Below, in pieces: positions 17,300 to 26,433 of a stretch of DNA of 58,753 bases. The DNA is taken from contig NZ_WWJY01000543.1 of NCBI RefSeq assembly GCF_009865405.1, forward strand, positions 1 through 58,753, written 5' to 3'. Made by a program: the position numbers and the translations under genes. This stretch comes from Streptomyces sp. SID3212. Lineage in GTDB: Bacteria; Actinomycetota; Actinomycetes; Streptomycetales; Streptomycetaceae. Each line of letters opens with the position of its first letter. Positions within the stretch are counted from its first letter, which is position 1. The notes under the pieces were generated by a model, which made no database searches, was not told the origin of the DNA, and was given only the letters and a program-made list of their open reading frames with translations.

Positions 17300-17594
17300 C
17301 GGCTTTTTGCTCCGTCCCACTCGGTTGGGGAGGACCCTAATCACGCACCGCTGTCAACGTCAGCAGATCTGAGCTGAACTTGAGCATCACGATCCGGCCT
17401 CAACCGGTCACTCCGGGCGAAGAGGGGCGGTGGGCGGGGAACGGGAGGAGAACGGGTGGGTAACGGAAACCCGGCTGTCATGGCCCGGTCCTGACCCAGA
17501 CGACACCATGAGCGTGGACGACGCCTCCGTACCGTGACCGGGTACGGGTCCGCGTCCGGGTCCGGGACGGTGATCAGGAGGGTGGAGGGGGGCC

Positions 17595-18311
17595 ATGAGG
17601 CTGCTGCTCGTCGAGGACGACGACCATGTCGCCGCCGCGCTGTCGGCGGTGCTCGCCAAACACGGGTTCGTGGTGGTGCACGCCCGCAGCGGGGAGGAGG
17701 CGCTCCAGTCCCTCCTGCCCGCGGCCAACGCCGGCAAGGAGCCGTTCGCGGTGGTGCTGCTCGACCTCGGGCTGCCCGACCAGGACGGTTTCCAGGTCTG
17801 CGGCAAGATACGCAGGATCACCACCACGCCGGTGATCATGGTGACCGCGCGGGCCGACGTGCGCTCCCGGATCCACGGCCTCAACCTCGGTGCCGACGAC
17901 TACGTCGTCAAGCCGTACGACACCGGTGAACTGCTCGCCCGTATCCACGCGGTGAGCCGCCGCAAGGCGGGCGCCGAGGAGTCGGCGGCGGAGGACGAGA
18001 CGACCGCCCGGCGGCTCGGGCGCCTCACCCTGGAACTGCTGACCCGCCGGGTCAGCGTCGACGGCGGGGTCGTCCAGCTGACCCGCAAGGAGTTCGACCT
18101 GCTGGCCCTGCTCGCGCAGCGGCCCGGTGTGGTCTTCGGCCGGGAGCAGATCATCAGCGAGGTCTGGCGCACCAGTTGGGAGGGCACCGGCCGGACGCTG
18201 GAGGTCCATGTGGCGTCCCTGCGCGCCAAGCTCGGCATGCCCGCGGTGATCGAGACGGTCCGGGGCGTCGGCTACCGCCTGGTCGTCCCGGACGCCCACG
18301 AGGGTGCGTAA
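17595..18311 (+). CDS. OmpR family response regulator
   Basis: A 238-residue response regulator. The receiver domain has the acidic pair in VEDDD, the phosphoacceptor Asp57 in LLDLGLPDQDGF, and the conserved Lys in YVVKPYD. The C-terminal winged helix of the Trans_reg_C type begins about residue 135 (LTRKEFDLLALLAQRPGVVF) and ends VRGVGYRLV. It is followed after six bases by its sensor kinase. Possible targets are the divergent gluABCD operon or the nearby TAXI gene (inference). Confidence 0.95.
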   Translation: MRLLLVEDDDHVAAALSAVLAKHGFVVVHARSGEEALQSLLPAANAGKEPFAVVLLDLGLPDQDGFQVCGKIRRITTTPVIMVTARADVRSRIHGLNLGADDYVVKPYDTGELLARIHAVSRRKAGAEESAAEDETTARRLGRLTLELLTRRVSVDGGVVQLTRKEFDLLALLAQRPGVVFGREQIISEVWRTSWEGTGRTLEVHVASLRAKLGMPAVIETVRGVGYRLVVPDAHEGA

Positions 18312-18317
18312 CGCCCC

Positions 18318-19715
18318 GTGCGCAGCCGACTCCTGCCGCTGCTCATCGTGCTCATGGCCGGTGTGCTCCTCGCCCTCGGCTTCCCGCTGGCCGTGCTCCT
18401 CGCCGCCTCGCAGCAGCAGCGGGTGGTGGTCGACCGCATCGACGACGCGGCGCGTGTCGCCGCGCTCGCGCAGTTCGTCGCGGAGAGCCGCGACGGCGCC
18501 GACGAGCGGCTCGACATGCTCAAGGAGGAGCTGACGCGCTACAACGACGTGTACGGGATCGAGGTGGGGGTCTTCCTGCGCGACGGCTACGGGGTCATGG
18601 CCCGCGCGCCGAGGACGTTCTCGATCCCGACCTCGGGTGAGGGCCGCCAGGCCTTCGACGAGGCACTGCTGGGGCGCCGCAGCGACGACCCCGAACAGGT
18701 CTGGCCGTGGCAGGAGGACGGCCGGCTGATCGTCGACTCGCCCGTCGTACGGGACGGGGACGTCGTCGCGGTCGTGGTGACCGATTCGCCCACCGGCCGG
18801 ATGCGGTCGCACATCCTCCAGCGCTGGCTGGTCATCGCCGCGGGCGAGATGGCCGCGATGCTCGTCGCGGTCGGGGCGGCGATCCGGCTCACGGGCTGGG
18901 TGCTGCTGCCCGTACGGGTGCTGGACGCGGCGACCCACGACATCGCCACGGGCCGGATGAACTCACGGGTCGCCGCCGCCGGCGGGCCTCCGGAGCTGCG
19001 GCGCCTCGCCATCTCCTTCAACGAGATGGCCGACAACGTCGAGGACGTGCTGGAGCAGCAGCGCGCCTTCGTGGCCGACGCCTCGCACCAGCTGCGCAAC
19101 CCGCTCGCCGCCCTGCTGCTCAGGATCGAGCTGCTGGCCCTCGAACTGCCCGAGGGGAACGAGGAGATCGCCTCCGTACGCACCGAGGGCAAGCGCCTGG
19201 CCCAGGTACTCGACGACCTGCTGGACCTGGCGCTGGCCGAGCACGCCTCCGCCGAGCTGCGGCTGACGGACATCGGCGAGTTGGCGGCCGAGCGGGTGGC
19301 GGCGTGGCGGCCGGTCGCGGAGGAGAAGGGGGTCACGCTGACCCGGGCGGGGGGCGCCGTCACGGCCTGGGCGGATCCCATCGCCCTCTCCAGCGCGCTG
19401 GACGCGGTGATCGACAACGCCGTGAAGTTCACCCCGGCGGGCGGTGAGGTGACGGTGACGGCGGGGCGCGAGGGGGCGATGTCCACGCTGGTCATCAACG
19501 ACGGCGGGCCGGGGCTCACGGACGACGAGATCACGCGCATCGGCGACCGGTTCTGGCGCAGCAACCGCCATCAGAACGTCAAGGGCTCGGGGCTGGGGCT
19601 GTCGATCTCGCGGGCCCTGCTGACGGTGGGCGGCGGTTCGATCGCGTACGCGCACGGCGAGCCGCGCGGGCTGAAGGTGACGCTCCGCGTGCCGAGGTCG
19701 TCCGACCGGGACTGA
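18318..19715 (+). CDS. Sensor histidine kinase
   Basis: A 465-residue membrane kinase. The first helix spans residues 5-30 and the second about 168-198; between them lies a roughly 135-residue extracytoplasmic sensor. A HAMP region follows, then the H-box FVADASHQLRNPLAAL with phosphoacceptor His257, the N-box AVIDNAVKFTPAGG, G1 INDGGPGLTDDE and G2 GSGLGLSIS. It is the partner of the response regulator six bases upstream. The adjacent convergent TAXI binding protein may be part of the signal input (inference). Confidence 0.95.
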   Translation: MRSRLLPLLIVLMAGVLLALGFPLAVLLAASQQQRVVVDRIDDAARVAALAQFVAESRDGADERLDMLKEELTRYNDVYGIEVGVFLRDGYGVMARAPRTFSIPTSGEGRQAFDEALLGRRSDDPEQVWPWQEDGRLIVDSPVVRDGDVVAVVVTDSPTGRMRSHILQRWLVIAAGEMAAMLVAVGAAIRLTGWVLLPVRVLDAATHDIATGRMNSRVAAAGGPPELRRLAISFNEMADNVEDVLEQQRAFVADASHQLRNPLAALLLRIELLALELPEGNEEIASVRTEGKRLAQVLDDLLDLALAEHASAELRLTDIGELAAERVAAWRPVAEEKGVTLTRAGGAVTAWADPIALSSALDAVIDNAVKFTPAGGEVTVTAGREGAMSTLVINDGGPGLTDDEITRIGDRFWRSNRHQNVKGSGLGLSISRALLTVGGGSIAYAHGEPRGLKVTLRVPRSSDRD

Positions 19716-19787
19716 CGGGGAGCGGGGTGTTCGGGCGTACGGGACGAACGCCGGCGCACGCCTCAGGGTTCGACCGACCGGTCATGC

Positions 19788-20789
19788 TCAGGGTTTGACC
19801 GACTGGTAGTAGCGTATGGCGCCCTCGTGCAGCTCCAGCGGATCCGTGTAGATCGCCGTCCGCAGGTCCACCAGCTGCGCCGAGTGCACCTCCTTGCCGA
19901 TCCCGTCCCGGCTGTCGATCACCGTGCGGGTGAAGCCCTCGGTCAGCGCGGAGTCCATCCGGTCCGTGGTGACCAGCAGGTTCGCCACCGCTATCGTCGG
20001 TACGTCCTGGGCGCTCCGGGCCTCCGGATACGCGTCGGCGGGCATCGCCGCCGAGCGGTAGTAGCGGGTGCCGGACGGCCCCGCCGCGTGCAACTGCTCG
20101 ACCAGCGAGGGGTCGAGCGGTACGAGCCGGACGGCGAAGCGCTCCGACAGCCTCTCCACCGCCGAGGTGGGCAGGCCGCCCGACCAGAAGAAGGCGTCCA
20201 GCTCGCCCCGCCGGAGCTTGCCCGGCATCGTGTCGATCCCGGCGAAGACCTCCCGGACGCCGGTCGCGGGGTCCAGGTCCGCCGCCTTCAGTACCCGGTC
20301 CGCCACGAGACGGACGCCCGACTCCGGCTGTCCCACCCCCACCCGCGCCCCGCGCAGGTCCGCGACCGACCGGATCTTCGAGTCCTTGGCGACCACCAGC
20401 TGCACGTAGTCGTCGTACAGCCGGGCGCAGCCGCGCAGCCGCTCCCACCCCGGCCTCTTCTCCGTGATGTAGTTCGAGACGGCGTCGGCCGTGGCTATCG
20501 TGAAGTCGGCCTCGCCCGTCGCCACGCGGTACAGGTTCTGCGGGGAGCCCTGGCTGGTCTTGAGCGTGACGGACACGTCCGGCAGGTCGTCGGCGAGGTC
20601 TTCCTTGAGCAGCTCCCCGTACTGGTAGTAGACCCCGCTCTCGACCCCGGTGCTGAAGACCACCGAGCCGCTGGGCGTCCTGTCCCCGATCGGCAGCAGC
20701 CACCACGCCAGCAGGCCGAGCGCCGCCAGCGCCGCGGCGGCGCCCTGGAAGGCCCGGTTGCGCCCGAGGCCCGGCGAGGGGGTGACCAT
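19788..20789 (-). CDS. TAXI family TRAP-type solute-binding protein
   Basis: About 333 residues from ATG 20789, with an N-terminal hydrophobic anchor (AAAALAALGLLAWWLLPIG) rather than a clear lipobox. The domain has the TAXI pattern STGVESGVYYQYGELL, TSQGSPQNLYRVATGEADFT, VQLVVAKDSKIRSVADLRGA and LDAFFWSGGLP. TAXI proteins bind dicarboxylates or glutamate-like solutes and normally feed a fused TRAP permease. No TRAP membrane subunit is encoded nearby. It is convergent with the two-component system, 72 bases away. An upstream start at 20837 would add 16 residues. Confidence 0.9.
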   Translation of the reverse strand: MVTPSPGLGRNRAFQGAAAALAALGLLAWWLLPIGDRTPSGSVVFSTGVESGVYYQYGELLKEDLADDLPDVSVTLKTSQGSPQNLYRVATGEADFTIATADAVSNYITEKRPGWERLRGCARLYDDYVQLVVAKDSKIRSVADLRGARVGVGQPESGVRLVADRVLKAADLDPATGVREVFAGIDTMPGKLRRGELDAFFWSGGLPTSAVERLSERFAVRLVPLDPSLVEQLHAAGPSGTRYYRSAAMPADAYPEARSAQDVPTIAVANLLVTTDRMDSALTEGFTRTVIDSRDGIGKEVHSAQLVDLRTAIYTDPLELHEGAIRYYQSVKP

Positions 20790-20888
20790 GCCGCGATCCT
20801 GCCAGTTCGCTCCCGCCACTGACCAGGCTTCGTCCACTCCGGGGAGCGGGGTTCGAGGCGGGTCCCCGCCACCGCCTACCCTGGTCCG

Positions 20889-22406
20889 ATGAGCAGCGGC
20901 GACCGGAGACAGTCAGTGGGCGTTAACCGAAGTTACGAGATCCGCACCTACGGGTGTCAGATGAACGTCCACGACTCCGAACGATTGTCGGGGCTCCTGG
21001 AGGACGCCGGGTACGTCCGGGCCCCCCGGGACGCCGACGGTGACGCCGACGTCGTCGTCTTCAACACCTGCGCGGTGCGCGAGAACGCCGACAACAAGCT
21101 CTACGGGAACCTCGGCCGGCTCGCCCCGATGAAGACCAGGCGGCCCGGCATGCAGATCGCCGTCGGCGGCTGTCTGGCGCAGAAGGACCGCGACACCATC
21201 GTCGAGCGCGCCCCCTGGGTCGACGTCGTGTTCGGTACGCACAACATCGGCAAGCTGCCGGTCCTCCTGGAGCGCGCGCGCGTCCAGGAGGAGGCCCAGG
21301 TCGAGATCGCCGAGTCGCTGGAGGCGTTCCCCTCCACCCTGCCGACCCGCCGCGAGTCCGCGTACGCCGCGTGGGTCTCCATCTCGGTCGGCTGCAACAA
21401 CACCTGCACCTTCTGCATCGTGCCCGCGCTGCGCGGCAAGGAGAAGGACCGCCGTCCCGGCGACATCCTGGCCGAGATCGAGGCACTGGTCGGCGAGGGC
21501 GTCTCCGAGATCACGCTGCTGGGCCAGAACGTCAACGCGTACGGCTCCGACATGGGCGACCGCGAGGCGTTCTCCAAGCTGCTGCGGGCCTGCGGCGCTA
21601 TCGAGGGCCTGGAGCGGGTCCGCTTCACCTCGCCGCACCCGCGTGACTTCACGGACGACGTGATCGCGGCGATGGCCGAGACGCCGAACGTGATGCCGCA
21701 GCTCCACATGCCGATGCAGTCCGGCTCCGACCGGGTGCTCAAGGCGATGCGGCGCTCGTACCGGCAGGACCGCTACCTGGGCATCATCGACAAGGTGCGC
21801 GCCGCCATACCGCACGCGGCCATCTCCACGGACATCATCGTGGGCTTCCCCGGCGAGACCGAGGAGGACTTTGAACAGACCATGGACGCGGTCCGCGCGG
21901 CCCGCTTCACCCAGGCCTTCACCTTCCAGTACTCCAAGCGCCCCGGCACCCCCGCCGCCGACATGGACGGCCAGGTGCCCAAGGCGGTCGTGCAGGACCG
22001 GTACATGCGGCTGTCCGCCCTCCAGGAGGAGATCTCCTGGGAGGAGAACAAGAAGCAGGTCGGCCGCACGCTGGAGGTCATGGTCGCCGAGGGCGAGGGA
22101 CGCAAGGACGGTGCCACGCACCGCCTGTCCGGCCGCGCGCCCGACAACCGGCTCGTCCACTTCACCAAGCCCGCCCAAGAGGTGCGCCCCGGTGACGTGG
22201 TGACCGTCGCGATCACCTACGCGGCGCCGCACCACCTGCTGGCCGAGGGGCCGACGGAGACGGTACGGCGGACCCGCGCCGGGGACGCCTGGGAGCGGCG
22301 GAACGCCGCCGAGGCGCCGAAGCCCGCCGGGGTCCTGCTCGGACTGCCCACGATCGGGGTCCCGGCGCCGCTGCCCGCGATGTCGGGCGGCTGCTCCGTC
22401 GAGTGA
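20889..22406 (+). CDS. miaB: tRNA-2-methylthio-N6-dimethylallyladenosine synthase MiaB
   Basis: A 505-residue methylthiotransferase. The N-terminal UPF0004 domain has the three cysteines of one Fe-S cluster (Cys23 in YGCQMN, Cys61 in NTCAVRENA, Cys95 in GGCLAQ). The radical-SAM cluster motif CNNTCTFC is at residues 169-176. The TRAM domain follows (about 380-450). It adds a methylthio group to i6A37 of tRNAs. A 50-residue C-terminal extension rich in Pro and Ala is typical of actinobacterial forms. miaA, which makes its substrate, lies 1.3 kb downstream. Confidence 0.97.
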   Translation: MSSGDRRQSVGVNRSYEIRTYGCQMNVHDSERLSGLLEDAGYVRAPRDADGDADVVVFNTCAVRENADNKLYGNLGRLAPMKTRRPGMQIAVGGCLAQKDRDTIVERAPWVDVVFGTHNIGKLPVLLERARVQEEAQVEIAESLEAFPSTLPTRRESAYAAWVSISVGCNNTCTFCIVPALRGKEKDRRPGDILAEIEALVGEGVSEITLLGQNVNAYGSDMGDREAFSKLLRACGAIEGLERVRFTSPHPRDFTDDVIAAMAETPNVMPQLHMPMQSGSDRVLKAMRRSYRQDRYLGIIDKVRAAIPHAAISTDIIVGFPGETEEDFEQTMDAVRAARFTQAFTFQYSKRPGTPAADMDGQVPKAVVQDRYMRLSALQEEISWEENKKQVGRTLEVMVAEGEGRKDGATHRLSGRAPDNRLVHFTKPAQEVRPGDVVTVAITYAAPHHLLAEGPTETVRRTRAGDAWERRNAAEAPKPAGVLLGLPTIGVPAPLPAMSGGCSVE

Positions 22407-22438
22407 GGTGTCGTCCGCACCCGCGTTAGGGTGCGGAC

Positions 22439-23275
22439 ATGCTGGTCGCCGCCGCCGTCTGCCCCTGTCCGCCGCTGCTCGTGCCCGCCGTCGCGGCGGG
22501 GGCCCGACCGGAACTGCGCGGCACGCGCGCCGCGTGTGCCGACGCCCTCGGCGTGCTGGCCGCCGCGCGGCCCGACCGGCTGATCGTCGTCGGACCCGCC
22601 GGGGAGTCCGCACGCGGGGCGTATCCGGGGGGTGCCACCGGGTCCTTCGCGGGCTTCGGGGTGGACGTACGGGTCAGGCTCGGCGAGAGCGCCGTACACG
22701 AGAGCGCCGTACACGAGAGCGCCGTACACGAGAGCGGCGCACACGAGAGCGGCGCACACGAGGGTGACGTACAGGAGACGGACGACAGCGGGGCGCCGGA
22801 CGCGCCGGTGGCCCCCGGAACGGCACCGCCCCGCGCGCTGCCCGCCTCCCTCGCCGTCGCCGCCTGGCTGCTGGAACAGGCGCTCTGGACGGCCGCACCC
22901 GTGACCGGACTCGGCGTGGGGGAGCCCCTCACCACCGAGCGGTGCGTCCAGGCAGGGAAAGAGATCGCCGGCGAGCCGGGCAGGACGGCCCTGCTGGTGA
23001 TGGGCGACGCCAGCGCGTGCCGGACGCTCAAGGCGCCCGGATATCTCGACGAGCGCGCGGCCCCGTTCGACGAGGAAGTGGCACGAGCGCTGGGGTCGGC
23101 CGACGTCGCCGCCCTCAAGGCCCTGGACGCGGAGCTGGCGTACGACCTCCGGGCCGCCGGACGGGCCCCCTGGCAGATCCTCGCGGGCGCCGCCGAAGGG
23201 GCGGGCCTCGACGGCGCGCTGCTCCATGACAGCGCGCCGTACGGCGTGGGCTACCTGGTGGCGGTCTGGTCCTGA
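22439..23275 (+). CDS. Class III extradiol dioxygenase-like protein
   Basis: A 278-residue protein with the fold features of the class III extradiol dioxygenase subunit B-like family, including MLVAAAVCPCPPLLVPAVAA and RLIVVGPAGES at the N-terminus and LLHDSAPYGVGYLVAVWS at the C-terminus. Members of this family are commonly encoded between miaB and miaA in streptomycetes. Between residues 83 and 110 a run of five-residue ESAVH repeats interrupts the domain, encoded by 15-bp tandem repeats. No activity is known, and the metal-binding residues of true dioxygenases are not clear here. Confidence 0.8.
   Translation: MLVAAAVCPCPPLLVPAVAAGARPELRGTRAACADALGVLAAARPDRLIVVGPAGESARGAYPGGATGSFAGFGVDVRVRLGESAVHESAVHESAVHESGAHESGAHEGDVQETDDSGAPDAPVAPGTAPPRALPASLAVAAWLLEQALWTAAPVTGLGVGEPLTTERCVQAGKEIAGEPGRTALLVMGDASACRTLKAPGYLDERAAPFDEEVARALGSADVAALKALDAELAYDLRAAGRAPWQILAGAAEGAGLDGALLHDSAPYGVGYLVAVWS
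22685..22759 (+). repeat. Five 15-bp tandem repeats inside a coding region
   Basis: GAGAGCGCCGTACAC occurs three times exactly (22685-22729), then twice in the variant GAGAGCGGCGCACAC (22730-22759). The repeats are in frame and encode ESAVH or ESGAH units in the extradiol dioxygenase-like protein. The two sub-types show stepwise amplification of an already changed unit. Confidence 0.9.
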
Positions 23276-23287
23276 CCGCCCGACAGG

Positions 23288-23581
23288 TCAGGCGGGAGGC
23301 GGCGGGGGAGGCGGGGTCCCACCGGGAGGAGTGCTCCCCGGTGTGGTGCCGCCGGGCGTGTGGCCGCCGTCGTCCAGGTGGGCGAGACGGTCCAACGCGC
23401 TCTTGGCCTTGCCCGTACCCGAGTCGATCTTGTCGCTGTACTTGCCCTTGGTCCGCTGGTCGACCGTACGGGCGGCCTTGTCCAGCCCGTCACCGATCTT
23501 GCCGCCGTGCTGCTGGGCGAGGTCGGAGACCTTGTCCTTGGCCGGGGACAGCCTGGCCTTGAACGAATCCATGAGGCCCAT
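23288..23581 (-). CDS. MT0933-like antitoxin family protein
   Basis: A 97-residue hydrophilic protein beginning MGLMDSFKARLSPAKDKVSD and continuing LAQQHGGKIGDGLDKAARTV, the pattern of the actinobacterial MT0933_antitox family. The C-terminus is a Gly/Thr/Pro tail ending in a run of prolines. A strong GGAAGGTGGG ribosome site precedes the ATG. No toxin gene is adjacent, so the antitoxin label is by family name only. It is convergent with the extradiol-like gene and divergent from miaA. Confidence 0.82.
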   Translation of the reverse strand: MGLMDSFKARLSPAKDKVSDLAQQHGGKIGDGLDKAARTVDQRTKGKYSDKIDSGTGKAKSALDRLAHLDDGGHTPGGTTPGSTPPGGTPPPPPPPA

Positions 23582-23738
23582 GGCCCACCTTCCCTTGAAA
23601 GACACATGAGTGGGCATACAAGCCCATCACCCTCATATCTCCCTTCCAGATTACGCTCAAGCCCCGCGAACGCACTCCGGAATCGTTCCGTCACACAACT
23701 CGTTCGGGCGGAGGCCCGGAGTTTGCGAGACTGGGCAG

Positions 23739-24677
23739 GTGAGAACCGCAGCTCGCGCACCACGGGTCATCGCCGTCGTCGGTCCCACCGCGGCCGGCAA
23801 GTCCGATCTGGGCGTCCATCTCGCCCGGCAACTCGACGGTGAGGTCGTCAACGCCGACTCCATGCAGCTCTACCGGGGGATGGACATCGGGACAGCCAAA
23901 CTGACGACGGAGGAGCGCGCCGGGATCCCGCACCACCTCCTGGACATCTGGGACGTCACCGAGGCCGCCAGCGTCGCCGAGTACCAGCGGCTCGCCCGGG
24001 TGGAGATCGACCGGCTGCTCGCCGCCGGCCGCACCCCGGTGCTGGTCGGAGGCTCGGGGCTGTACGTACGGGGCGCCATCGACGCCCTGAACTTCCCCGG
24101 CACCGACCCCGAGGTGCGCGCGCGGCTGGAGGACGAACTGACCCTCCGCGGCTCCGGGGCGCTGCACGCCCGGCTGGCCGCCGCCGACCCCCCGGCCGGC
24201 CGCGCGATCCTGCCCAGCAACGGCCGCCGCATCGTCCGGGCGCTGGAGGTGATCGAGATCACCGGCAAGCCGTTCACCGCCAACCTCCCCGGCCACGACG
24301 CGGTGTACGACACGCTCCAGATCGGCGTCGACGTCGCCCGCCCCGAACTTGACGAGCGGATCACCCGCCGGGTCGACCGCATGTGGGAGGCGGGGCTCGC
24401 GGACGAGGTACGCGCCCTGGAGGGGCGAGGTCTACGGGAAGGGCGTACGGCCTCCCGCGCCCTCGGCTACCAGCAGTTGCTCGCCGCGCTCGCGCACGAG
24501 TGCACCGACGACGAGGCGCGCGCCGAGACCGTACGGGCCACGAAGCGCTTCGCACGACGTCAGGACTCGTGGTTCCGCCGCGACTCGCGCGTGCACTGGC
24601 TGAGCGGCGGAACGGAGGACCGCGAGGAACTCCCGCACCGGGCATTGACGTTGGTCGAACGAGCGGTCACAGCCTGA
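23739..24677 (+). CDS. miaA: tRNA dimethylallyltransferase MiaA
   Basis: A 312-residue enzyme that prenylates A37 of tRNAs reading UNN codons, making the substrate for MiaB. It has the P-loop GPTAAGKS at residues 15-22, the DSMQLYRGMDIGTAKLT motif and the VGGSGLYVRGAID segment. Zinc-finger-like parts found in eukaryotic forms are absent, as usual in bacteria. The GTG at 23739 gives the standard family length; the longer frame from 23610 has no matching N-terminus. Confidence 0.97.
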   Translation: MRTAARAPRVIAVVGPTAAGKSDLGVHLARQLDGEVVNADSMQLYRGMDIGTAKLTTEERAGIPHHLLDIWDVTEAASVAEYQRLARVEIDRLLAAGRTPVLVGGSGLYVRGAIDALNFPGTDPEVRARLEDELTLRGSGALHARLAAADPPAGRAILPSNGRRIVRALEVIEITGKPFTANLPGHDAVYDTLQIGVDVARPELDERITRRVDRMWEAGLADEVRALEGRGLREGRTASRALGYQQLLAALAHECTDDEARAETVRATKRFARRQDSWFRRDSRVHWLSGGTEDREELPHRALTLVERAVTA

Positions 24678-24784
24678 TCACGTGATGGCATCGGGACGCT
24701 CAGGCCGTCATTCCCGTACCCGCGAGCGTGCCATCATCGAGCATCGATCGACCAGTGGAGTCCGAGTTGGGAGGGCGCGTGGCG

Positions 24785-25222
24785 ATGGAGGCCGGCCCTC
24801 GCGACGGAGACCCCGCGGCGCGGCAGACCCAGGAGGACGCGCCGCGCCTGAGTCCCGACGGGCCCGACGAGGAGACCACCACCCCGGAGGTCGAGGTCGA
24901 ACTGCGACCGCAGCGCAGGCTGCGGATCTGGCAGCTCGCGCCGATCGTGGTACTGGCCGCGGTGGGGTCCCTGATGTTCGCCTTCCCGCTCGCCTTCGGC
25001 ACGGGCGACGGCGGAGCCGTGGTGGCGATGCTGGGGCTGCTGATCAGCTGCTGCGCCGCCGGCTGGGGCATGATGGCCGCCCGCAAGGTGGGCCACGCCT
25101 GGCCGGGGCTGCCCGCCCGGGCCTCCGGGGAGCGCCCCGACTGGCGGGTCATCGCCCTGTACGTCACCGTGGGCGCGGCCGTGGTCGCCCTCGCCGTGTG
25201 GCGGGTCGCACGCCTGCGCTGA
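24785..25222 (+). CDS. Conserved actinobacterial membrane protein
   Basis: A 145-residue protein with an acidic N-terminal tail of about 55 residues and three hydrophobic segments: LAPIVVLAAVGSLMFAFPLA, VVAMLGLLISCCAAGWGMM and IALYVTVGAAVVALAVWRVA. No named family recognised. It lies between miaA and dapF, a position held by a short membrane gene in related genomes. The ATG was chosen because it is nine bases after a GGGAGGG site; GTG 24779 is too close to that site. Confidence 0.7.
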   Translation: MEAGPRDGDPAARQTQEDAPRLSPDGPDEETTTPEVEVELRPQRRLRIWQLAPIVVLAAVGSLMFAFPLAFGTGDGGAVVAMLGLLISCCAAGWGMMAARKVGHAWPGLPARASGERPDWRVIALYVTVGAAVVALAVWRVARLR

Positions 25223-25333
25223 GCGGTGCCCGATTCCGTGCGCGTGATTCCGTACGTCTGATCCCGCACCCTGATCCGCACGTCTGATCCCGCACGCCTG
25301 GCCTCGCGTGTCTGACCTCGTACGATGGATCCC

Positions 25334-26239
25334 GTGAGCACCTCGCCGACGGCATCCGCCGCACCGATCGCCTTCCTCAAGGGTCACGGGACCGAGAACG
25401 ACTTTGTGATCATCCCCGACCCGGACAACGTCATCGACCTGCCCGCCCGCGCCGTGGCCGCGCTCTGCGACCGGCGGGCCGGCATCGGCGGCGACGGGCT
25501 GCTGCACGTCGTCCGGTCGGCGGCGCACCCCGAGGCGCGGGACATGGCCGGCGAGGCCGAGTGGTTCATGGACTACCGCAACGCCGACGGGTCCGTCGCG
25601 GAGATGTGCGGCAACGGCGTCCGCGTCTTCGCCCGGTACCTGCGGCGCGCCGGTCTGGTCGAGCCGGGCGACCTCGCCGTCGCCACCCGGGGCGGGGTGA
25701 AGAAGGTGCACCTCGCCAAGGGCCCGGGCACCGACGACGGGGACATCACCGTCGACATGGGCCGCGCGGTGCTCCCCGGCGGCGAGGTGACGGTCACCGT
25801 CGACGGCCGCGCCACGGCGGCCCGTAACGTCAACATGGGCAACCCGCACGCGGTCACCTTCGTCGACGACCTGGCACACGCGGGCACGCTCTTCACCGCG
25901 CCCGCCGTCACCCCGGCGACCGCCTACCCCGACGGGGTGAACGTCGAGTTCGTCGTCGGGCGCGGCCCCCGCCACGTCGCCATGCGCGTCCACGAACGCG
26001 GCTCGGGGGAGACCCGCTCCTGCGGTACGGGCGCCTGCGCCGTGGCCGTCGCCGCCGCCCGCAGGGAGGGCGCGGACCCCGCGGTGACCGGAGAGCCCGT
26101 CACGTACACCGTGGACCTCCCCGGCGGCCGGCTGGTCGTCACGGAACGCCCGGACGGCGGCATCGAGATGACCGGCCCCGCCGTCATCGTGGCGGAAGGT
26201 CACCTCGAACCCGCCTGGCAGGCAACGCTGTTCGGCTGA
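25334..26239 (+). CDS. dapF: Diaminopimelate epimerase
   Basis: A 301-residue epimerase that interconverts LL- and meso-diaminopimelate for lysine and cell-wall synthesis. The two catalytic cysteines are visible: Cys92 in AEMCGNGVRVFARYL and Cys230 in ETRSCGTGACAVAVA. The N-terminal FLKGHGTENDFVIIPDPDN is typical. The GTG start matches family N-termini; an ATG three codons upstream is also possible. The 103-base gap before it contains a degenerate run of CGTCTGATCCCGCAC-like units. Confidence 0.96.
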   Translation: MSTSPTASAAPIAFLKGHGTENDFVIIPDPDNVIDLPARAVAALCDRRAGIGGDGLLHVVRSAAHPEARDMAGEAEWFMDYRNADGSVAEMCGNGVRVFARYLRRAGLVEPGDLAVATRGGVKKVHLAKGPGTDDGDITVDMGRAVLPGGEVTVTVDGRATAARNVNMGNPHAVTFVDDLAHAGTLFTAPAVTPATAYPDGVNVEFVVGRGPRHVAMRVHERGSGETRSCGTGACAVAVAAARREGADPAVTGEPVTYTVDLPGGRLVVTERPDGGIEMTGPAVIVAEGHLEPAWQATLFG

Positions 26240-26433
26240 GGAGCCGGTCGAGCGGGTGTCGAGAGGGCGTCACGAGGGCACGGATCGACACCGAATGTTC
26301 GCTCGAACGAGTGATCAGTTTCACGCTGGGCGGGAGCTGGTCCGGACCACGTGGTGGGCTCGGTAGCATCAAGCACCGGCCCGGAGGGCGCTCCTGCTCC
26401 TCCGCCGCCGGTCGAAGCTGCCGGAGGTGCCCC

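Noticed and set aside
22685..22759. CRISPR array
   Set aside because: The 15-bp units are contiguous, in frame and without spacers. No CRISPR array or cas gene is in the window.
23288..23581. A toxin-antitoxin pair
   Set aside because: The antitoxin label is a family name only. No toxin gene is next to it on either side.
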